Origin: Denitrificimonas halotolerans
GTDB taxonomy: Bacteria; Pseudomonadota; Gammaproteobacteria; Pseudomonadales; Pseudomonadaceae
Assembly (NCBI RefSeq): GCF_034259425.1
Contig: NZ_JAXIVU010000007.1
Span: 1-64,000, forward strand
Direction: 5' to 3'
DNA length: 64,000 nt
The notes under the pieces are model-generated. The model did not search any database. It was given only the letters and a program-made list of their open reading frames with translations, and had not been told where the DNA came from. Made by a program: the position numbers and the translations under genes. Positions 8,924 to 19,400 of the stretch are shown here, piece by piece (within the stretch, counting starts at the first letter, position 1; the number at the start of each line of letters is the position of its first letter).

Positions 8924-8966
8924 AAAAAACGCACAGAGCAGCATGAGACTGATCACACCGCTCTGT
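8924..8966 (-). terminator. Probable terminator after glnA
   Basis: On the minus strand, 21 bases after the glnA stop, a stem ACAGAGC/GCTCTGT with a 20-base loop is followed by GCG and six T. The long loop lowers confidence. Confidence 0.5.
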
Positions 8967-8986
8967 CTATTTAAGTGATGCAGCAC

Positions 8987-10390
8987 TTAACAGCTGTAGT
9001 ACAGCTCATACTCAAGTGGATGTACAAAAGTACGTACGCGCAACTCTTCATCTGCTTTTAAGGCAATAAAAGCATCTATAAACTCATTGCTGAATACTCC
9101 ACCGCGCAATAAGAACTCACGATCTTCATTCAGTGCATCCAAAGCTTCTTTTAAACTGCCGCTGACTTGCGGAATTTCTTTAGACTCTTCGGGTGGTAAA
9201 TCGTAAAGGTTTTTATCCGCAGGATCACCTGGGTGAATACGATTTTGAATACCATCTAAACCAGCCATTAACAATGCAGCAAAAGCCAGATACGGATTGG
9301 CAGATGGATCAGGGAAACGTGCTTCAATACGTCGGGCCTTAGGACTCGATACATAAGGTATACGGATAGAGGCAGAGCGGTTACGCGCTGAGTAGGCCAG
9401 CATCACTGGCGCCTCAAAGCCAGGTACCAAACGCTTATAGGAGTTGGTAGACGGATTAGTTAAAGCATTGAGTGCTTTGCCATGCTTAATAATACCCCCA
9501 ACAAAATACAAAGCATTATCAGATAAGCCAGCATATCCTTCCCCAGCAAAGGTATTCTGTCCCTCTGATGTGATCGACATATGCACATGCATACCCGACC
9601 CATTGTCACCGTATAGCGGTTTTGGCATAAAAGTCGCGGTACGGCCATAAGCGTCAGCAACGTTATGCACCACATATTTCAGCGCTTGCACTTCGTCGGC
9701 TTTGGCCACCAAAGTGTTAAATTTCACACCAATTTCGTTCTGCCCCGCAGTAGCAACTTCGTGATGATGAACCTCGACAAGTTGACCCATTTCTTCCAAT
9801 GCATTACACATTGCGGTACGGATTTCATGATCATAATCATTAGGCGGAGTCGGCATATAACCACTTTGCACACCAACACGGTGACCTTTATTGCCTCCGT
9901 CAATATCAGCATCACTGTTCCAAGCGGCTTGCTCAGAATAGATTTTAAACATAGAGCCGGACATATCAGACTTAAACTTGACCTGATCAAAGATAAAAAA
10001 CTCCGGTTCAGGCCCAACAAAAACTGTATCACCAATGCCTGTAGACTTTAGGTACTCCTCAGCACGAGCAGCGATGGCACGTGGATCACGGTCATACCCC
10101 TGCATGGTGGAGGGCTCAATCACATCACATACCAAAATCAAGGTTGGCTCTTGGGTGAAAGGATCCATTACTGCGGTGCTGTCATCGGGCAACAAAATCA
10201 TGTCCGAAGCTTCAATGCCTTTCCAACCCGCCATGGAAGAGCCGTCAAACATCTTTCCTTGCTCGAAGAAGTCATCATCAGCATCACGTGCTGGCATAGT
10301 GATATGGTGCTGTTGCCCACCGATATCAGTAAAACGCAAGTCAATCCACTTGGCGTTATGGGTTTTAATTAATTCGAGCGACTTCGACAT
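8987..10390 (-). CDS. glnA: Glutamine synthetase type I
   Basis: A 467-residue dodecameric GSI-beta enzyme forming glutamine from glutamate, ammonia and ATP in the cytoplasm. Visible signatures are FDGSSMAGWKGI near the N-terminus, the NGSGMHVHMS active-site segment, the KRLVPGFEAP glutamate-binding stretch and the adenylylation Tyr396 in NLYDLPPEE. The enzyme is therefore probably controlled by GlnE. I start it at MSKSLELIK (10390); a longer reading to 10459 adds 23 residues that are foreign to the family. thiI follows it on the same strand. The ntrBC genes that normally stand nearby in pseudomonads are not in this window. Confidence 0.97.
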   Translation of the reverse strand: MSKSLELIKTHNAKWIDLRFTDIGGQQHHITMPARDADDDFFEQGKMFDGSSMAGWKGIEASDMILLPDDSTAVMDPFTQEPTLILVCDVIEPSTMQGYDRDPRAIAARAEEYLKSTGIGDTVFVGPEPEFFIFDQVKFKSDMSGSMFKIYSEQAAWNSDADIDGGNKGHRVGVQSGYMPTPPNDYDHEIRTAMCNALEEMGQLVEVHHHEVATAGQNEIGVKFNTLVAKADEVQALKYVVHNVADAYGRTATFMPKPLYGDNGSGMHVHMSITSEGQNTFAGEGYAGLSDNALYFVGGIIKHGKALNALTNPSTNSYKRLVPGFEAPVMLAYSARNRSASIRIPYVSSPKARRIEARFPDPSANPYLAFAALLMAGLDGIQNRIHPGDPADKNLYDLPPEESKEIPQVSGSLKEALDALNEDREFLLRGGVFSNEFIDAFIALKADEELRVRTFVHPLEYELYYSC

Positions 10391-10810
10391 TATGGTCTCC
10401 AGGACTTTATAAACAAGATGCCCCCTGCAACAGGTGGTTCTGGGCAATGCACTCACCACATCATTTGTCCCGTCAAGACAAGTAGCGTGTCAAAAAACGA
10501 AGGTGAGGCACTTAAATATTATTTCAGCTGTTATTTTGACTGCTGCCCGACGGCAGCGCCAGTATTTAATGCATTCTATTGCAATAAAAATACAAAATAC
10601 CTCGCTCACTACCAATAAATTCTAAAGTGGCAAAGTATAACGTACTCATAGTGTACGCGGCCCAACGCCACAATTCAGTTTTTAATAGCAGCTTGAAGTA
10701 GATCCTAACACCCTCAGTCCTAGCCTGCACTTCCCTAACATTCCCACGTAAAGCACGTCTAGACAAAAAGCCTATTTAAAGCTTTACTGCTTCATGACAA
10801 GGAGAAAACC
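10391..10810. other. Intergenic region between divergent glnA and DUF4124 genes
   Basis: About 420 bases without a gene. It must hold the glnA promoter on the minus strand and that of the next gene on the plus strand. A perfect hairpin GCTGCC/GGCAGC with loop CGAC lies at 10542-10557, in the expected glnA leader; it has no T tract. A small dyad CGTAC/GTACG lies near 10640-10660. I found no convincing sigma-54 -24/-12 pair nor an NtrC dyad by eye. Confidence 0.5.
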
Positions 10811-11377
10811 ATGCGAAGCAAATGGGTATTGATGTTATTAGGTGTACTGCCGCATGTGAGTGCACAGATTTATCACTACATTGATGAACAGGGTATAGCT
10901 GTTTTCAGCGACCAGCCCATTACATCAATAGCACACCCTATATCACAACAACCCATCAATCGTATACCGGCCTTCACCCCGCAACAAATACACGCCTCTC
11001 AACCTCTAGAACCGACAAGCACAACCTCTAGCGCATACCAAACATTACATATAGCGGGACTTCCTACGGATCACGCCCTGCGCGCCAATGCAGGGCGTTT
11101 TAGCATTACCATTGAGATCCAACCAGAATTAGCGCCAGATCACCGCCTACAATTACTGATCAATGACCAACCCTACACAACAGCCAATCGTTCATTGCTA
11201 CAGAATTTGAACAACCTCCCTAGAGGCAAGCACCGCATTGCAGTACAGGTACTCAATATGAACGGAGAGGTTTTACAACGTAGCACTGAATTTGTGTTTC
11301 ACCTGCAGCGCTTTCATATCAACCAACCCCACTCTAAAAACTCACTGAGCAAGCAGCACAAACCCCACCATAATTAA
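10811..11377 (+). CDS. DUF4124 domain protein, secreted
   Basis: A 188-residue protein with a short signal peptide (to about residue 18, ending VSA) followed by the DUF4124 motif QIYHYIDEQGIAVFSDQP. A low-complexity linker and a beta-rich C-terminal part follow (GRFSITIEIQPELAPDHRLQLLIN). In pseudomonads a gene of this kind sits between glnA and ntrBC; function is unknown, probably periplasmic. The ATG follows AAGGAG at a normal distance. Here cmoM follows instead of ntrB. Confidence 0.8.
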   Translation: MRSKWVLMLLGVLPHVSAQIYHYIDEQGIAVFSDQPITSIAHPISQQPINRIPAFTPQQIHASQPLEPTSTTSSAYQTLHIAGLPTDHALRANAGRFSITIEIQPELAPDHRLQLLINDQPYTTANRSLLQNLNNLPRGKHRIAVQVLNMNGEVLQRSTEFVFHLQRFHINQPHSKNSLSKQHKPHHN

Positions 11378-11624
11378 CCTTACCACCGCCACTTATTTTA
11401 ACATTCACCGTCTCTAAAACTCGCCACTCTTTACGCTTGTACCTAGATGACAACAATATCGACTAAGGCCACAGCCCTATCTTGTTATTTAAGGTTATTC
11501 TTTATACCGCTAGCCTGTTCATTCACACCCTACTGAACTACTTACCGACCCCATTCTTACTGCAGTAAAACACGAAGTTTTCGCATTTCTGGTAAAGTCC
11601 ACAATATTTATTGATGAGTCTCCC

Positions 11625-12389
11625 ATGCACGACCAACATTTTGATGATCTTGCCATCCGATTTGCCAAAAAAATCTATGGCAGCAATAAAGGCACTATAC
11701 GCTTAGCCGTACTGCAAGCCGACCTTACGGAGGTACTTCCGCAGCGCCCACTACAAGTGTTAGATATCGGCGCTGGCTTAGGTCATATGTCACTTTGGCT
11801 AGCTCAACAAGGCCATCACGTCACCTTGGTTGAACCCGCCTTATCCATGCTAGAAACAGCCCAGAACAGTTTTGCTAATGCGCAGTGCCAAGCCACTTTT
11901 ATCCAAGCTGACTGGCAAACCTTTACGCAACAAAACCAACAGCAATATGACTTGGTACTATGTCATGCAGTGCTAGAGTGGCTAGCAGAAACCAAAACAA
12001 TTTTATCCGCTCTGCAGCAACTCACAGCAGCGGATGGATGGCTCTCTCTAGCTTTCTATAATAAAGACGGACTGATTTTACAGAATCTGATTAAAGGTAA
12101 CTTACGCAAACTGAACCAGCAGCGTTTTACTGGCGACGCAGGTGGTTTAACCCCTCAACAACCCTTAGACCCTCGTGAGTTGGCAGACCAGGTTGAACCC
12201 CTCTGGTATATTCGACAACGCAGTGGGATACGCGTATTTCATGATTATATGCCACCTCAATTTCGCCAAAAAATTGCACCAGAGGAGTTGGTCAACACCG
12301 AACTCAACTACCGCCGCCACCCTGCCTTATCCGGACTCGGTCGTTATCTGCATTGGCTTTGCCAGCCTCGTACGAGCACAGTAGACTAA
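11625..12389 (+). CDS. cmoM: tRNA 5-carboxymethoxyuridine methyltransferase CmoM-like
   Basis: A 254-residue class I SAM-dependent methyltransferase. Motif I is LDIGAGLGHMS (residues 46-56), the acidic loop is VEPALSMLE and the post-motif LVLCHAVLEWLAE follows. CmoM methylates cmo5U34 of certain tRNAs to the methyl ester. Points favouring CmoM are the VLEW segment, SLAFYNKDGL, the FTGDAGGLTPQQPLDP stretch and the RSGIRVFHDYMP C-terminal part, as I recall them from the SmtA/CmoM family. About 250 bases separate it from the DUF4124 gene, so it is probably transcribed alone or with the lipoprotein gene downstream. Confidence 0.82.
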   Translation: MHDQHFDDLAIRFAKKIYGSNKGTIRLAVLQADLTEVLPQRPLQVLDIGAGLGHMSLWLAQQGHHVTLVEPALSMLETAQNSFANAQCQATFIQADWQTFTQQNQQQYDLVLCHAVLEWLAETKTILSALQQLTAADGWLSLAFYNKDGLILQNLIKGNLRKLNQQRFTGDAGGLTPQQPLDPRELADQVEPLWYIRQRSGIRVFHDYMPPQFRQKIAPEELVNTELNYRRHPALSGLGRYLHWLCQPRTSTVD

Positions 12390-12419
12390 AACTAAATCAG
12401 TTCTTTAGGATGCATCTTA

Positions 12420-13052
12420 ATGCTTCGTTATCTACTACTGAGTATCACACCATTTATGCTAATAAGCTGCCAAGCGAGTAACCCCTATCAAGCAGACGGC
12501 AAACCTTTGCCACCTGCACCTCCAGAAGCAGCTCAGCATTTCGATCGCAGCTCCTACCCAGCACAGCTTGGCACACAAGACTATAATTACTGGTGCTGGC
12601 AACACCTCGATGCCAACCAAAGCAATCCTGTTTATCCACCGGATAGCGCACAAGGTATAGTGGCCGAGCAACTAGAGCAATACGGCTTACGAGCGGCAAC
12701 CTACCTGCAACAATGTGAGCTTAAAATTCTCTTCAGCAGTCAGCATGGGCAGCGCACCAATTATAACTATTATGACCGTCCTTACCCTTCCGTGAGCCTA
12801 GGCTATGGCTACGGCAGATTTAACACTTACCACGACCATTACAGGCATTCGGGCATAGGCATCAACTTTCCTATTACACCTCGTGCTTACACTGAGAACT
12901 ACCAACAACTCACACTGTCTTTTATTGACGCTAAAACTGGCCAGCAAATCTGGCAAGGGCGCAGCACAGTAAGCCACCAGAACAACAGCACCAACTCTAT
13001 TCCAAACTTACGCGAAGCAATTAGGGTAATGCTCGACAACTATCACCGTTAA
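12420..13052 (+). CDS. DUF4136-type lipoprotein
   Basis: A 210-residue predicted outer-membrane or periplasmic lipoprotein. The signal peptide ends in a lipobox-like LISC (Cys at residue 17). The body looks like DUF4136: FDRSSYPAQLGTQDYNYWCW near the start and LSFIDAKTGQQIWQGRSTV near the end, the latter being the usual strand pattern of this family. A central Tyr/Gly-rich segment (NYYDRPYPSVSLGYGYGRF) is probably disordered or surface-exposed. Its role is not known. It starts 30 bases after cmoM and may share its transcript. Confidence 0.7.
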   Translation: MLRYLLLSITPFMLISCQASNPYQADGKPLPPAPPEAAQHFDRSSYPAQLGTQDYNYWCWQHLDANQSNPVYPPDSAQGIVAEQLEQYGLRAATYLQQCELKILFSSQHGQRTNYNYYDRPYPSVSLGYGYGRFNTYHDHYRHSGIGINFPITPRAYTENYQQLTLSFIDAKTGQQIWQGRSTVSHQNNSTNSIPNLREAIRVMLDNYHR

Positions 13053-13103
13053 GCTGTCTACAGCAGGCTCTACAAGTGCGGACGCTAAGCGTTCGCCAAC
13101 AAA

Positions 13104-13913
13104 CTATTTCACCACCAACACATCACAAGGTGGATGGCCTAAAAAGTGTTGCGCTAAACTACCTAACAAGGCGTCTGCTAAAACACCCCGCCCATGCTTC
13201 CCTATAGCCAATAATTGTGGTTGAAACTCGACAATCATTTGCGCAAGGCAATTATGCAGTTCACCCTGTCGCAACTCATGACTGATTTGTGGTCCAGTGA
13301 TCGGCATTTTAGCTCGTTCATCGGCGACCAACTGATCAAATAATGATGTCTGCCACTCCAACTCAGAATCACTGTCAGCGCCATGCACTTCTGCCATTTC
13401 GAGTACATGTAAAGCATGTATTTGTGCACTGCTGGGTAATATTTTATAAGCATGATGTAATGCGTTGCAGGCACATAAAGAAAAATCCAGTGGCACTAAG
13501 GCTCGCTCATAGCTAGAGCAGTCGCTTTCCACTGCCAAAAGCACAGGCACAATACTGCGCTGCAAAACACGTTCTAAAGTGGTACCAGAAAAATATTCAG
13601 GGGAGTCTTGATGGTGATCGCCCATCACTAAGAAATCAACACTGTGAGCTTTTTGCGCAGCCACTATTACTTGCGCTGGACGCCCCATTTTAATGAGCAC
13701 TTGAGCATCAGCAGCACCGTATTCCTTTAGCTGTTGATTAATCAATTTATCAGCTGCCAACATTTGCTTTTCAAGCACGTTCATAGGCAAGTGATCTTCT
13801 AAAACATTGATCACACTTAAACGTGTCTGATGTTGCTCAGCCAATTGTATACCCCGCTGCAAAGCAAGCTTGGCATTCTCGCTGAGATCGTGGGCAACCA
13901 TGATATGTTGCAT
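13104..13913 (-). CDS. Tandem-domain universal stress protein
   Basis: About 269 residues forming two UspA domains. The first begins MQHIMVAHDLSENAKLAL and ends with a VLQRSIVPVLLAV strand; the second begins RALVPLDFSLCACNALHHA and ends with GHPPCDVLVVK. The first domain carries a VMGDHHQDSPEYFSGTTLERVL segment and the second AIGKHGRGVLADALLGSLAQHFL, both near the G-x2-G-x9-G nucleotide-binding pattern of the family. I chose the start at 13913, preceded by AAAGGA; a longer reading to 13973 adds residues not typical of the family. Such proteins accumulate under starvation or respiratory stress; no specific partner is visible. Confidence 0.87.
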   Translation of the reverse strand: MQHIMVAHDLSENAKLALQRGIQLAEQHQTRLSVINVLEDHLPMNVLEKQMLAADKLINQQLKEYGAADAQVLIKMGRPAQVIVAAQKAHSVDFLVMGDHHQDSPEYFSGTTLERVLQRSIVPVLLAVESDCSSYERALVPLDFSLCACNALHHAYKILPSSAQIHALHVLEMAEVHGADSDSELEWQTSLFDQLVADERAKMPITGPQISHELRQGELHNCLAQMIVEFQPQLLAIGKHGRGVLADALLGSLAQHFLGHPPCDVLVVK

Positions 13914-13995
13914 AGATGTGCATTCCTTTTCAAAACGAGATGATAACGAGATGATAAAGCGCGCAAACGGCACACTCGCTTGCGCGCCCCCATAA

Positions 13996-15270
13996 TTAAC
14001 GCGCAGCGTCTAACGCTTGAGTTAAGTCCGCTAAAATATCATCAATGTGCTCGATACCAATCGATAAACGTATCAAGTCTGCACTTACACCTGCCTTAAC
14101 CATTTCCTCATCATTTAGCTGACGATGGGTAGTACTCGCTGGATGACACGCTAATGATTTAGCATCACCGATGTTCACTAAACGATAGAACAACTGTAGT
14201 GCGTCAATGAATTTAGCACCTGCTGCTTCGCCACCCTTAATCCCGAAACACAAAATACCAGATGCCTTACCACCCATATATTTTTGCGCTAAAGCATGAT
14301 CAGGATGGCTAGGTAATCCTGCATAGCTGACCCAAGCTACCTGCTCATGCGCCTCTAAAAACTCAGCCACTTTCTGAGCATTTTCACAGTGCCGCTCCAT
14401 ACGTAACGCTAATGTTTCAATACCCTGCATAATTAAGAAAGCATTAAAAGGTGATAAAGCTGCTCCCATATTGCGCAGTGGCACTACTCGGCAACGTGCA
14501 ATAAAAGCAGCAGGGCCAAAGTCATCGGTATATACCGCACCATGGTAAGACACATCAGGCGTACTCAGCAGTGGAAAACGCTCTTTGTGCTCAGCCCACG
14601 GGAACTTACCAGAGTCAATAATAGCACCAGCTATGGTAGTACCATGCCCGCCCATATATTTAGTCAGTGACTGAATCACAATATCAGCACCGTGCTCGAT
14701 AGGACGCCATAAAGCAGGTGAAGCGACGGTATTATCCACAATCAAGGGCACACCATGGCGATGAGCCAAGTCGGCCAACGCTTGCATATCAACAATATTG
14801 CCCGCTGGATTACCAATACTTTCACAGAAAACCGCTTTAGTTTTCTCGTCAATCATAGCTTCCAACGCTGCTAGATCATCATGCGGGGCAAAACGCACTT
14901 CCAAACCTTGGCGCGGCAAAGTATGCGCAAAAAGGTTATAAGTACCTCCATACAGTTTAGCCACAGAAACGATATTATCGCCGGCTTCTGCAATGGTTTG
15001 AATGGCCGCAGTAATGGCCGCCATGCCTGACGCCATCGCCAGCGCAGCAATACCACCTTCAAGGGCTGCGACACGCTGCTCAAGAATATCGTTGGTTGGG
15101 TTAGTAATACGGGTATAAATATTACCAGGCACCTTTAGATTAAACAGATCAGCACCGTGCTGAGTGTCATCAAAGGTGTAGGAGGTTGTCTGATAAATTG
15201 GTACTGCAGCCGCTTTAGTGGTTGGGTCTGATTTATAGCCAACATGAAGCGCTATCGTTTCTGGTTTCAT
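13996..15270 (-). CDS. metY: O-acetylhomoserine sulfhydrylase (MetY type)
   Basis: A 424-residue PLP enzyme of the Cys/Met metabolism family, making homocysteine from O-acetyl-L-homoserine and sulfide. It shows the YTRITNPTND substrate region, MASGMAAITAA and the PLP lysine in QSLTKYMGGHGT. The C-terminal LACHPASTTHRQL is the usual signature of this group. The length and the segment FGIKGGEAAGAKFIDAL favour MetY over MetB/MetC or MetZ. It stands alone, divergent from the DUF218 gene. Confidence 0.93.
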   Translation of the reverse strand: MKPETIALHVGYKSDPTTKAAAVPIYQTTSYTFDDTQHGADLFNLKVPGNIYTRITNPTNDILEQRVAALEGGIAALAMASGMAAITAAIQTIAEAGDNIVSVAKLYGGTYNLFAHTLPRQGLEVRFAPHDDLAALEAMIDEKTKAVFCESIGNPAGNIVDMQALADLAHRHGVPLIVDNTVASPALWRPIEHGADIVIQSLTKYMGGHGTTIAGAIIDSGKFPWAEHKERFPLLSTPDVSYHGAVYTDDFGPAAFIARCRVVPLRNMGAALSPFNAFLIMQGIETLALRMERHCENAQKVAEFLEAHEQVAWVSYAGLPSHPDHALAQKYMGGKASGILCFGIKGGEAAGAKFIDALQLFYRLVNIGDAKSLACHPASTTHRQLNDEEMVKAGVSADLIRLSIGIEHIDDILADLTQALDAAR

Positions 15271-15412
15271 TATTTCTACTCAAGGATATTAAAAATGTGG
15301 TGCAAAGCATGGCCCAGCCTAATGGTTAGGGTCAAGCAGAGCCCTTGGATGTCTTCCTCTTTAAGATACGGGCACAATACCACCTATGACAATACACATT
15401 TAGGTTGTACAA

Positions 15413-16183
15413 ATGACTTGGCGCTACATTCTCAAACAACTGGCATTTCCACCTAGTTGCTTTTTACTCCTACTCATCTTGAGCCTATTGATCCGTAAAC
15501 GCTGGCCTAAACTGGCTATCACCAGCTGTCTAATGAGCATCATCGGGCTTTACATTATGAGCCTGCCCATTACTGTTGAATATGCTGCTCGGGTTTTGGA
15601 AACGGAAACAGCACTCGACCCCGTGCATTGGCCCTCTTTAAGTCAGCATGCAGATGCTATCGTTGTTCTCGGTGGTGGTCGCGAAACCAATGATCCAGCT
15701 TGGCAGAATGATCAACCTTCTTTGATGGCTATGCAGCGCATACGCTACGCCGCACGCATTGCTAAAGCCTCACAGCTTCCTCTGTTAACCAGTGGCGGTC
15801 TCCATTACGGCCAACCACCCAGTGAGGCGCAAATCATGGCCGATATTTTTACCCAAGACTTTGCGCTCACCACACGTTGGCTCGAAGGCGAGAGCCGTAC
15901 CACTTGGGAAAATGCTAGGTTCAGCGCAGCTATGCTGCAAGCAGAAGGTGTTCACCGTATTGTTTTAGTCACTCAAGCATGGCATATGCCACGCTCCCGT
16001 TGGAGTTACGAACAGTTTGGCTTTGAAGTCATCAGTGCACCGGTAGGTTTTTTAAGTGGTCCAAACCGTCGCCCACTCAACGGTTGGATACCTGAAAGTA
16101 AAGCCCTTTGGCACAATACAGCCCTACTGAATGAAGCCATTGGCGCGCTGCTTTACCGGCTGCACTATAGCCCTCTCTTATAA
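15413..16183 (+). CDS. DUF218 (YdcF/ElyC-like) membrane protein
   Basis: A 256-residue inner-membrane protein: two N-terminal membrane helices (about 8-26 and 36-54) then a DUF218 domain with DAIVVLGGG, RIRYAARIAKASQLPLLTSGG, the ESRTTWENA motif and VTQAWHMPRS. ElyC of this family affects envelope polysaccharide synthesis in E. coli; others in the family are uncharacterised. No operon partner is apparent: it is divergent from metY and 290 bases before fdnG. Confidence 0.85.
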   Translation: MTWRYILKQLAFPPSCFLLLLILSLLIRKRWPKLAITSCLMSIIGLYIMSLPITVEYAARVLETETALDPVHWPSLSQHADAIVVLGGGRETNDPAWQNDQPSLMAMQRIRYAARIAKASQLPLLTSGGLHYGQPPSEAQIMADIFTQDFALTTRWLEGESRTTWENARFSAAMLQAEGVHRIVLVTQAWHMPRSRWSYEQFGFEVISAPVGFLSGPNRRPLNGWIPESKALWHNTALLNEAIGALLYRLHYSPLL

Positions 16184-16223
16184 TCTGAAAACCCATCGCC
16201 TTATACGATTTAACCTACTTTCA

Positions 16224-16237
16224 TTGATCTAGATCAA
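16224..16237. promoter_or_regulatory. ANR/FNR box upstream of the formate dehydrogenase operon
   Basis: TTGAT-CTAG-ATCAA is a perfect match to the FNR/ANR dyad TTGAT-N4-ATCAA. Its centre is near 16230, which would place a class II start near 16272, within an AT-rich stretch (TAGTAAATAAAT). The next plus-strand gene is fdnG, so oxygen limitation probably induces the operon. Confidence 0.85.
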
Positions 16238-16472
16238 CCAAATGTACTTTTTAGACAAACAACGTAGTAGTAAATAAATCTCTCCCTGCTAGCATCAAAG
16301 TAACGCGCATATTAAGATTGATGCGTCAAAAGTTAGCGATACATTTCCTGCCTTCTGTGTACTTTACAGTTGGCCAAACTTTCCAGCCGATCTGCAGTTT
16401 GAATGATCAGCCGCGCTTTCACTATAAAGCCAGCCAATACAGTCAGCTGCAGCATGAAAGGAGATGATCACG

Positions 16473-19400
16473 ATGGATATGAACCGTCGAGAATTCTTTA
16501 AGGTTTGCGGCGTAGGATTAGCCACCTCAAGCCTTGCCGCACTCGGAATGGCACCGCAGCCAGCGTTTGCTGACTCCGTTCGCCAATTCAAACTCACTAA
16601 TACCAAAGAAACACGTAACACTTGCCCTTACTGCTCAGTTGGTTGCGGTCTTGTGATGTACAGTCGCGGTAGCGGCGGACGTAACGTCAGTCAAGAAATT
16701 TTCCATATTGAAGGTGACCCAGACCACCCTGTCAACCGCGGCTCACTGTGTCCTAAAGGCGCAGGCCTCATTGACTTTATTCGCAGTCCTAACCGCTTAC
16801 ATTACCCGCAAGTACGAGAAGCAGGCAGCAATGAGTGGAAACGCATTAGCTGGGACGAGGCTTTAACACGTATCGCCCGCCTGATGAAAGACGACCGTGA
16901 TGCCAACTTCATTGAAAAAAATGAAGCTGGACAAACGGTTAACCGCTGGCTCAGTACGGGCTTTCTTGCAGCCTCTGCGGCCTCAAGCGAAGCTGGTTAT
17001 ATGACCCATAAAGTCGTGCGCTCATTAGGTATTCTTGGTTTCGATAATCAGGCTCGCGTTTGACACGGTCCGACGGTGGTAGGTCTTGCCCCGACGTTTG
17101 GCCGTGGTGCCATGACAAACCATTGGAATGACATTAAGAACGCCAACCTTGTACTGGTCATGGGCGGTAATGCTGCTGAGGCTCACCCCGTTGGTTTTAA
17201 ATGGGTTACCGAGGCCAAAGCACACAACCAGGCTAAGTTGGTCGTTGTTGACCCGCGATTCACCCGTACGGCTGCGGTAGCAGATTTGTACGCGCCGATT
17301 CGTACAGGTTCAGATATTGCTTTCCTTGGTGGTTTGATCAATTACTTAATCGAAACTGATCAAATTCAACATGAGTACGTACGCAACTATACGGACATGA
17401 CCTTTATCGTCAAAGAAGGCTACGGCTTTGAAGATGGTCTGTTCAATGGTTATGACGCTGAATCACGTAGTTATCCAAATAAAAGCGATTGGGATTATGA
17501 GCTTGATGCTAACGGTCACGCTAAAGTTGACCCAAGCATGAGTCACCCACGCTGCGTGTATCAGTTATTGAAAAAGCATTACAGCCGCTATACCCCAGAA
17601 CTGGTCAGCCAGATTTGTGGCACACCACTTAAACGTATGATGGAAGTGTGGGATACCATTGCTGAGACAGCAGCACCTGGCAAAACCATGACCATCTTGT
17701 ACGCTCTAGGCTGGACACAACACTCCATTGGCTCACAAATTATTCGCGCGGGAGCCATGGTGCAATTGTTGTTAGGTAATATTGGTATGCTCGGTGGTGG
17801 TGTTAACGCCCTACGCGGTCACTCCAACATTCAAGGCTTAACAGACTTAGGTTTGCTCTCGAACCTGTTACCAGGTTATCTCACCTTACCGCGTGATAAT
17901 GAGCAAGACTACGACGCATATATTGCCAAGCGTGCACAACAACCTTTACGCCCAGGACAAATGTCCTACTGGCAGCATTACGGTCGTTTCCATGTCAGCC
18001 TCATGAAAGCATGGTATGGCGACGCAGCTACTAAAGAAAACAACTGGGGTTATGACTGGCTTCCAAAGTTGGACGAGCCCATGTACGACGTGCTCAAATA
18101 CTTTGACATGATGTACGAAGGCAAGGTGAACGGCTACTTCTGCCAAGGCTTTAACCCTATCGCGGCTTTCCCAAATAAAGCCAAAGTGGGTGCTGCTTTA
18201 GCTCGTCTGAAATACCTAGTAATCATGGATCCACTGGTCACTGAAACCTCAGAGTTTTGGAAACACGTAGACGACTACAACAACGTCGACACTGCTAGCA
18301 TTCAAACCACAGTATTCCGCCTTCCTACTACTTGTTTTGCCGAGGAAAATGGTTCATTGGTGAACAGTAGTCGTTGGCTACAGTGGCACTGGAAAGGTGG
18401 TGACGCTCCTGCGGAAGCACGCCCTGATGTCTTTATTATGGGTAACTTATTCCATCACTTACGTGACCTGTATAAAAAAGAAGGTGGTGCCTTCCCTGAT
18501 CCAATTTTAAATTTAAATTGGTCATATCAGCGTCCTGATGAGCCTTCACCGGAAGAAATCGCTCGCGAATTCAATGGTAAAGCACTGGCTGACCTAAAAG
18601 ACCCAAATACAGGAGAGACCTTCCTACGTGCTGGTCAGCAACTATCTGGTTTCAACCAAATGCGTGACGATGGCAGTACCGCAAGCGGTTGCTGGCTCTT
18701 CTGTGGCTCTTGGACGGAAAACGGCAACCAAATGGCACGCCGCGACAACTCAGATCCATACGATATGGGACAAACCTTAGGCTGGGCATGGTCATGGCCT
18801 GCAAACCGCCGAATTCTATACAACCGAGCATCTGCAGACCCGTCCGGCAAGCCATGGAATGACAAGGACAAGCGTCTGGTTTGGTGGGATGGTAAAAAAT
18901 GGACAGGAACAGATGTGCCTGATTTTGCAGCTGGCTCAGACCCAGCAGACAAAATGAACCCATTTATCATGAACCCTGAAGGTGTAGCGCGCTTCTTCGC
19001 TCGTGGCAACATGGCTGAAGGACCGTTCCCAGAGCACTACGAACCCTTTGAAACACCAATCGGACGTAACCCTCTGCACCCGAAGTTTCCGAACGCAACC
19101 AGTAACCCGGCGGCGCGTGTATTCCGTAATGACATGGAAATTTTCGGTACTGCCGACGAATTCCCATATGCGGCCACTACCTACCGTTTAACTGAGCACT
19201 TCCACTACTGGACTAAACATTGTCGACTCAACTCGATCATGCAACCACAGCAGTTCGTTGAACTCGGTGAGGTCATGTGTAAGGAGTTAGGTATTAAAGC
19301 TGGCGATCGGGTACGCGTGTCATCCAACCGTGGCTTTATTGAAGCAGTAGCTGTAGTCACTAAGCGGATCAGGCCTTTACAGGTGGACGGCAAGACAGTG

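Noticed and set aside
10542..10557. GCTGCC/GGCAGC hairpin before glnA as a terminator or riboswitch
   Set aside because: No T tract and no match to known nitrogen-related leaders; noted only as part of the intergenic region.
17061..17063. Apparent stop codon splitting the formate dehydrogenase gene
   Set aside because: It is the selenocysteine UGA: same frame continues, family has Sec there, and a SECIS hairpin plus selA, selB and selC are present.
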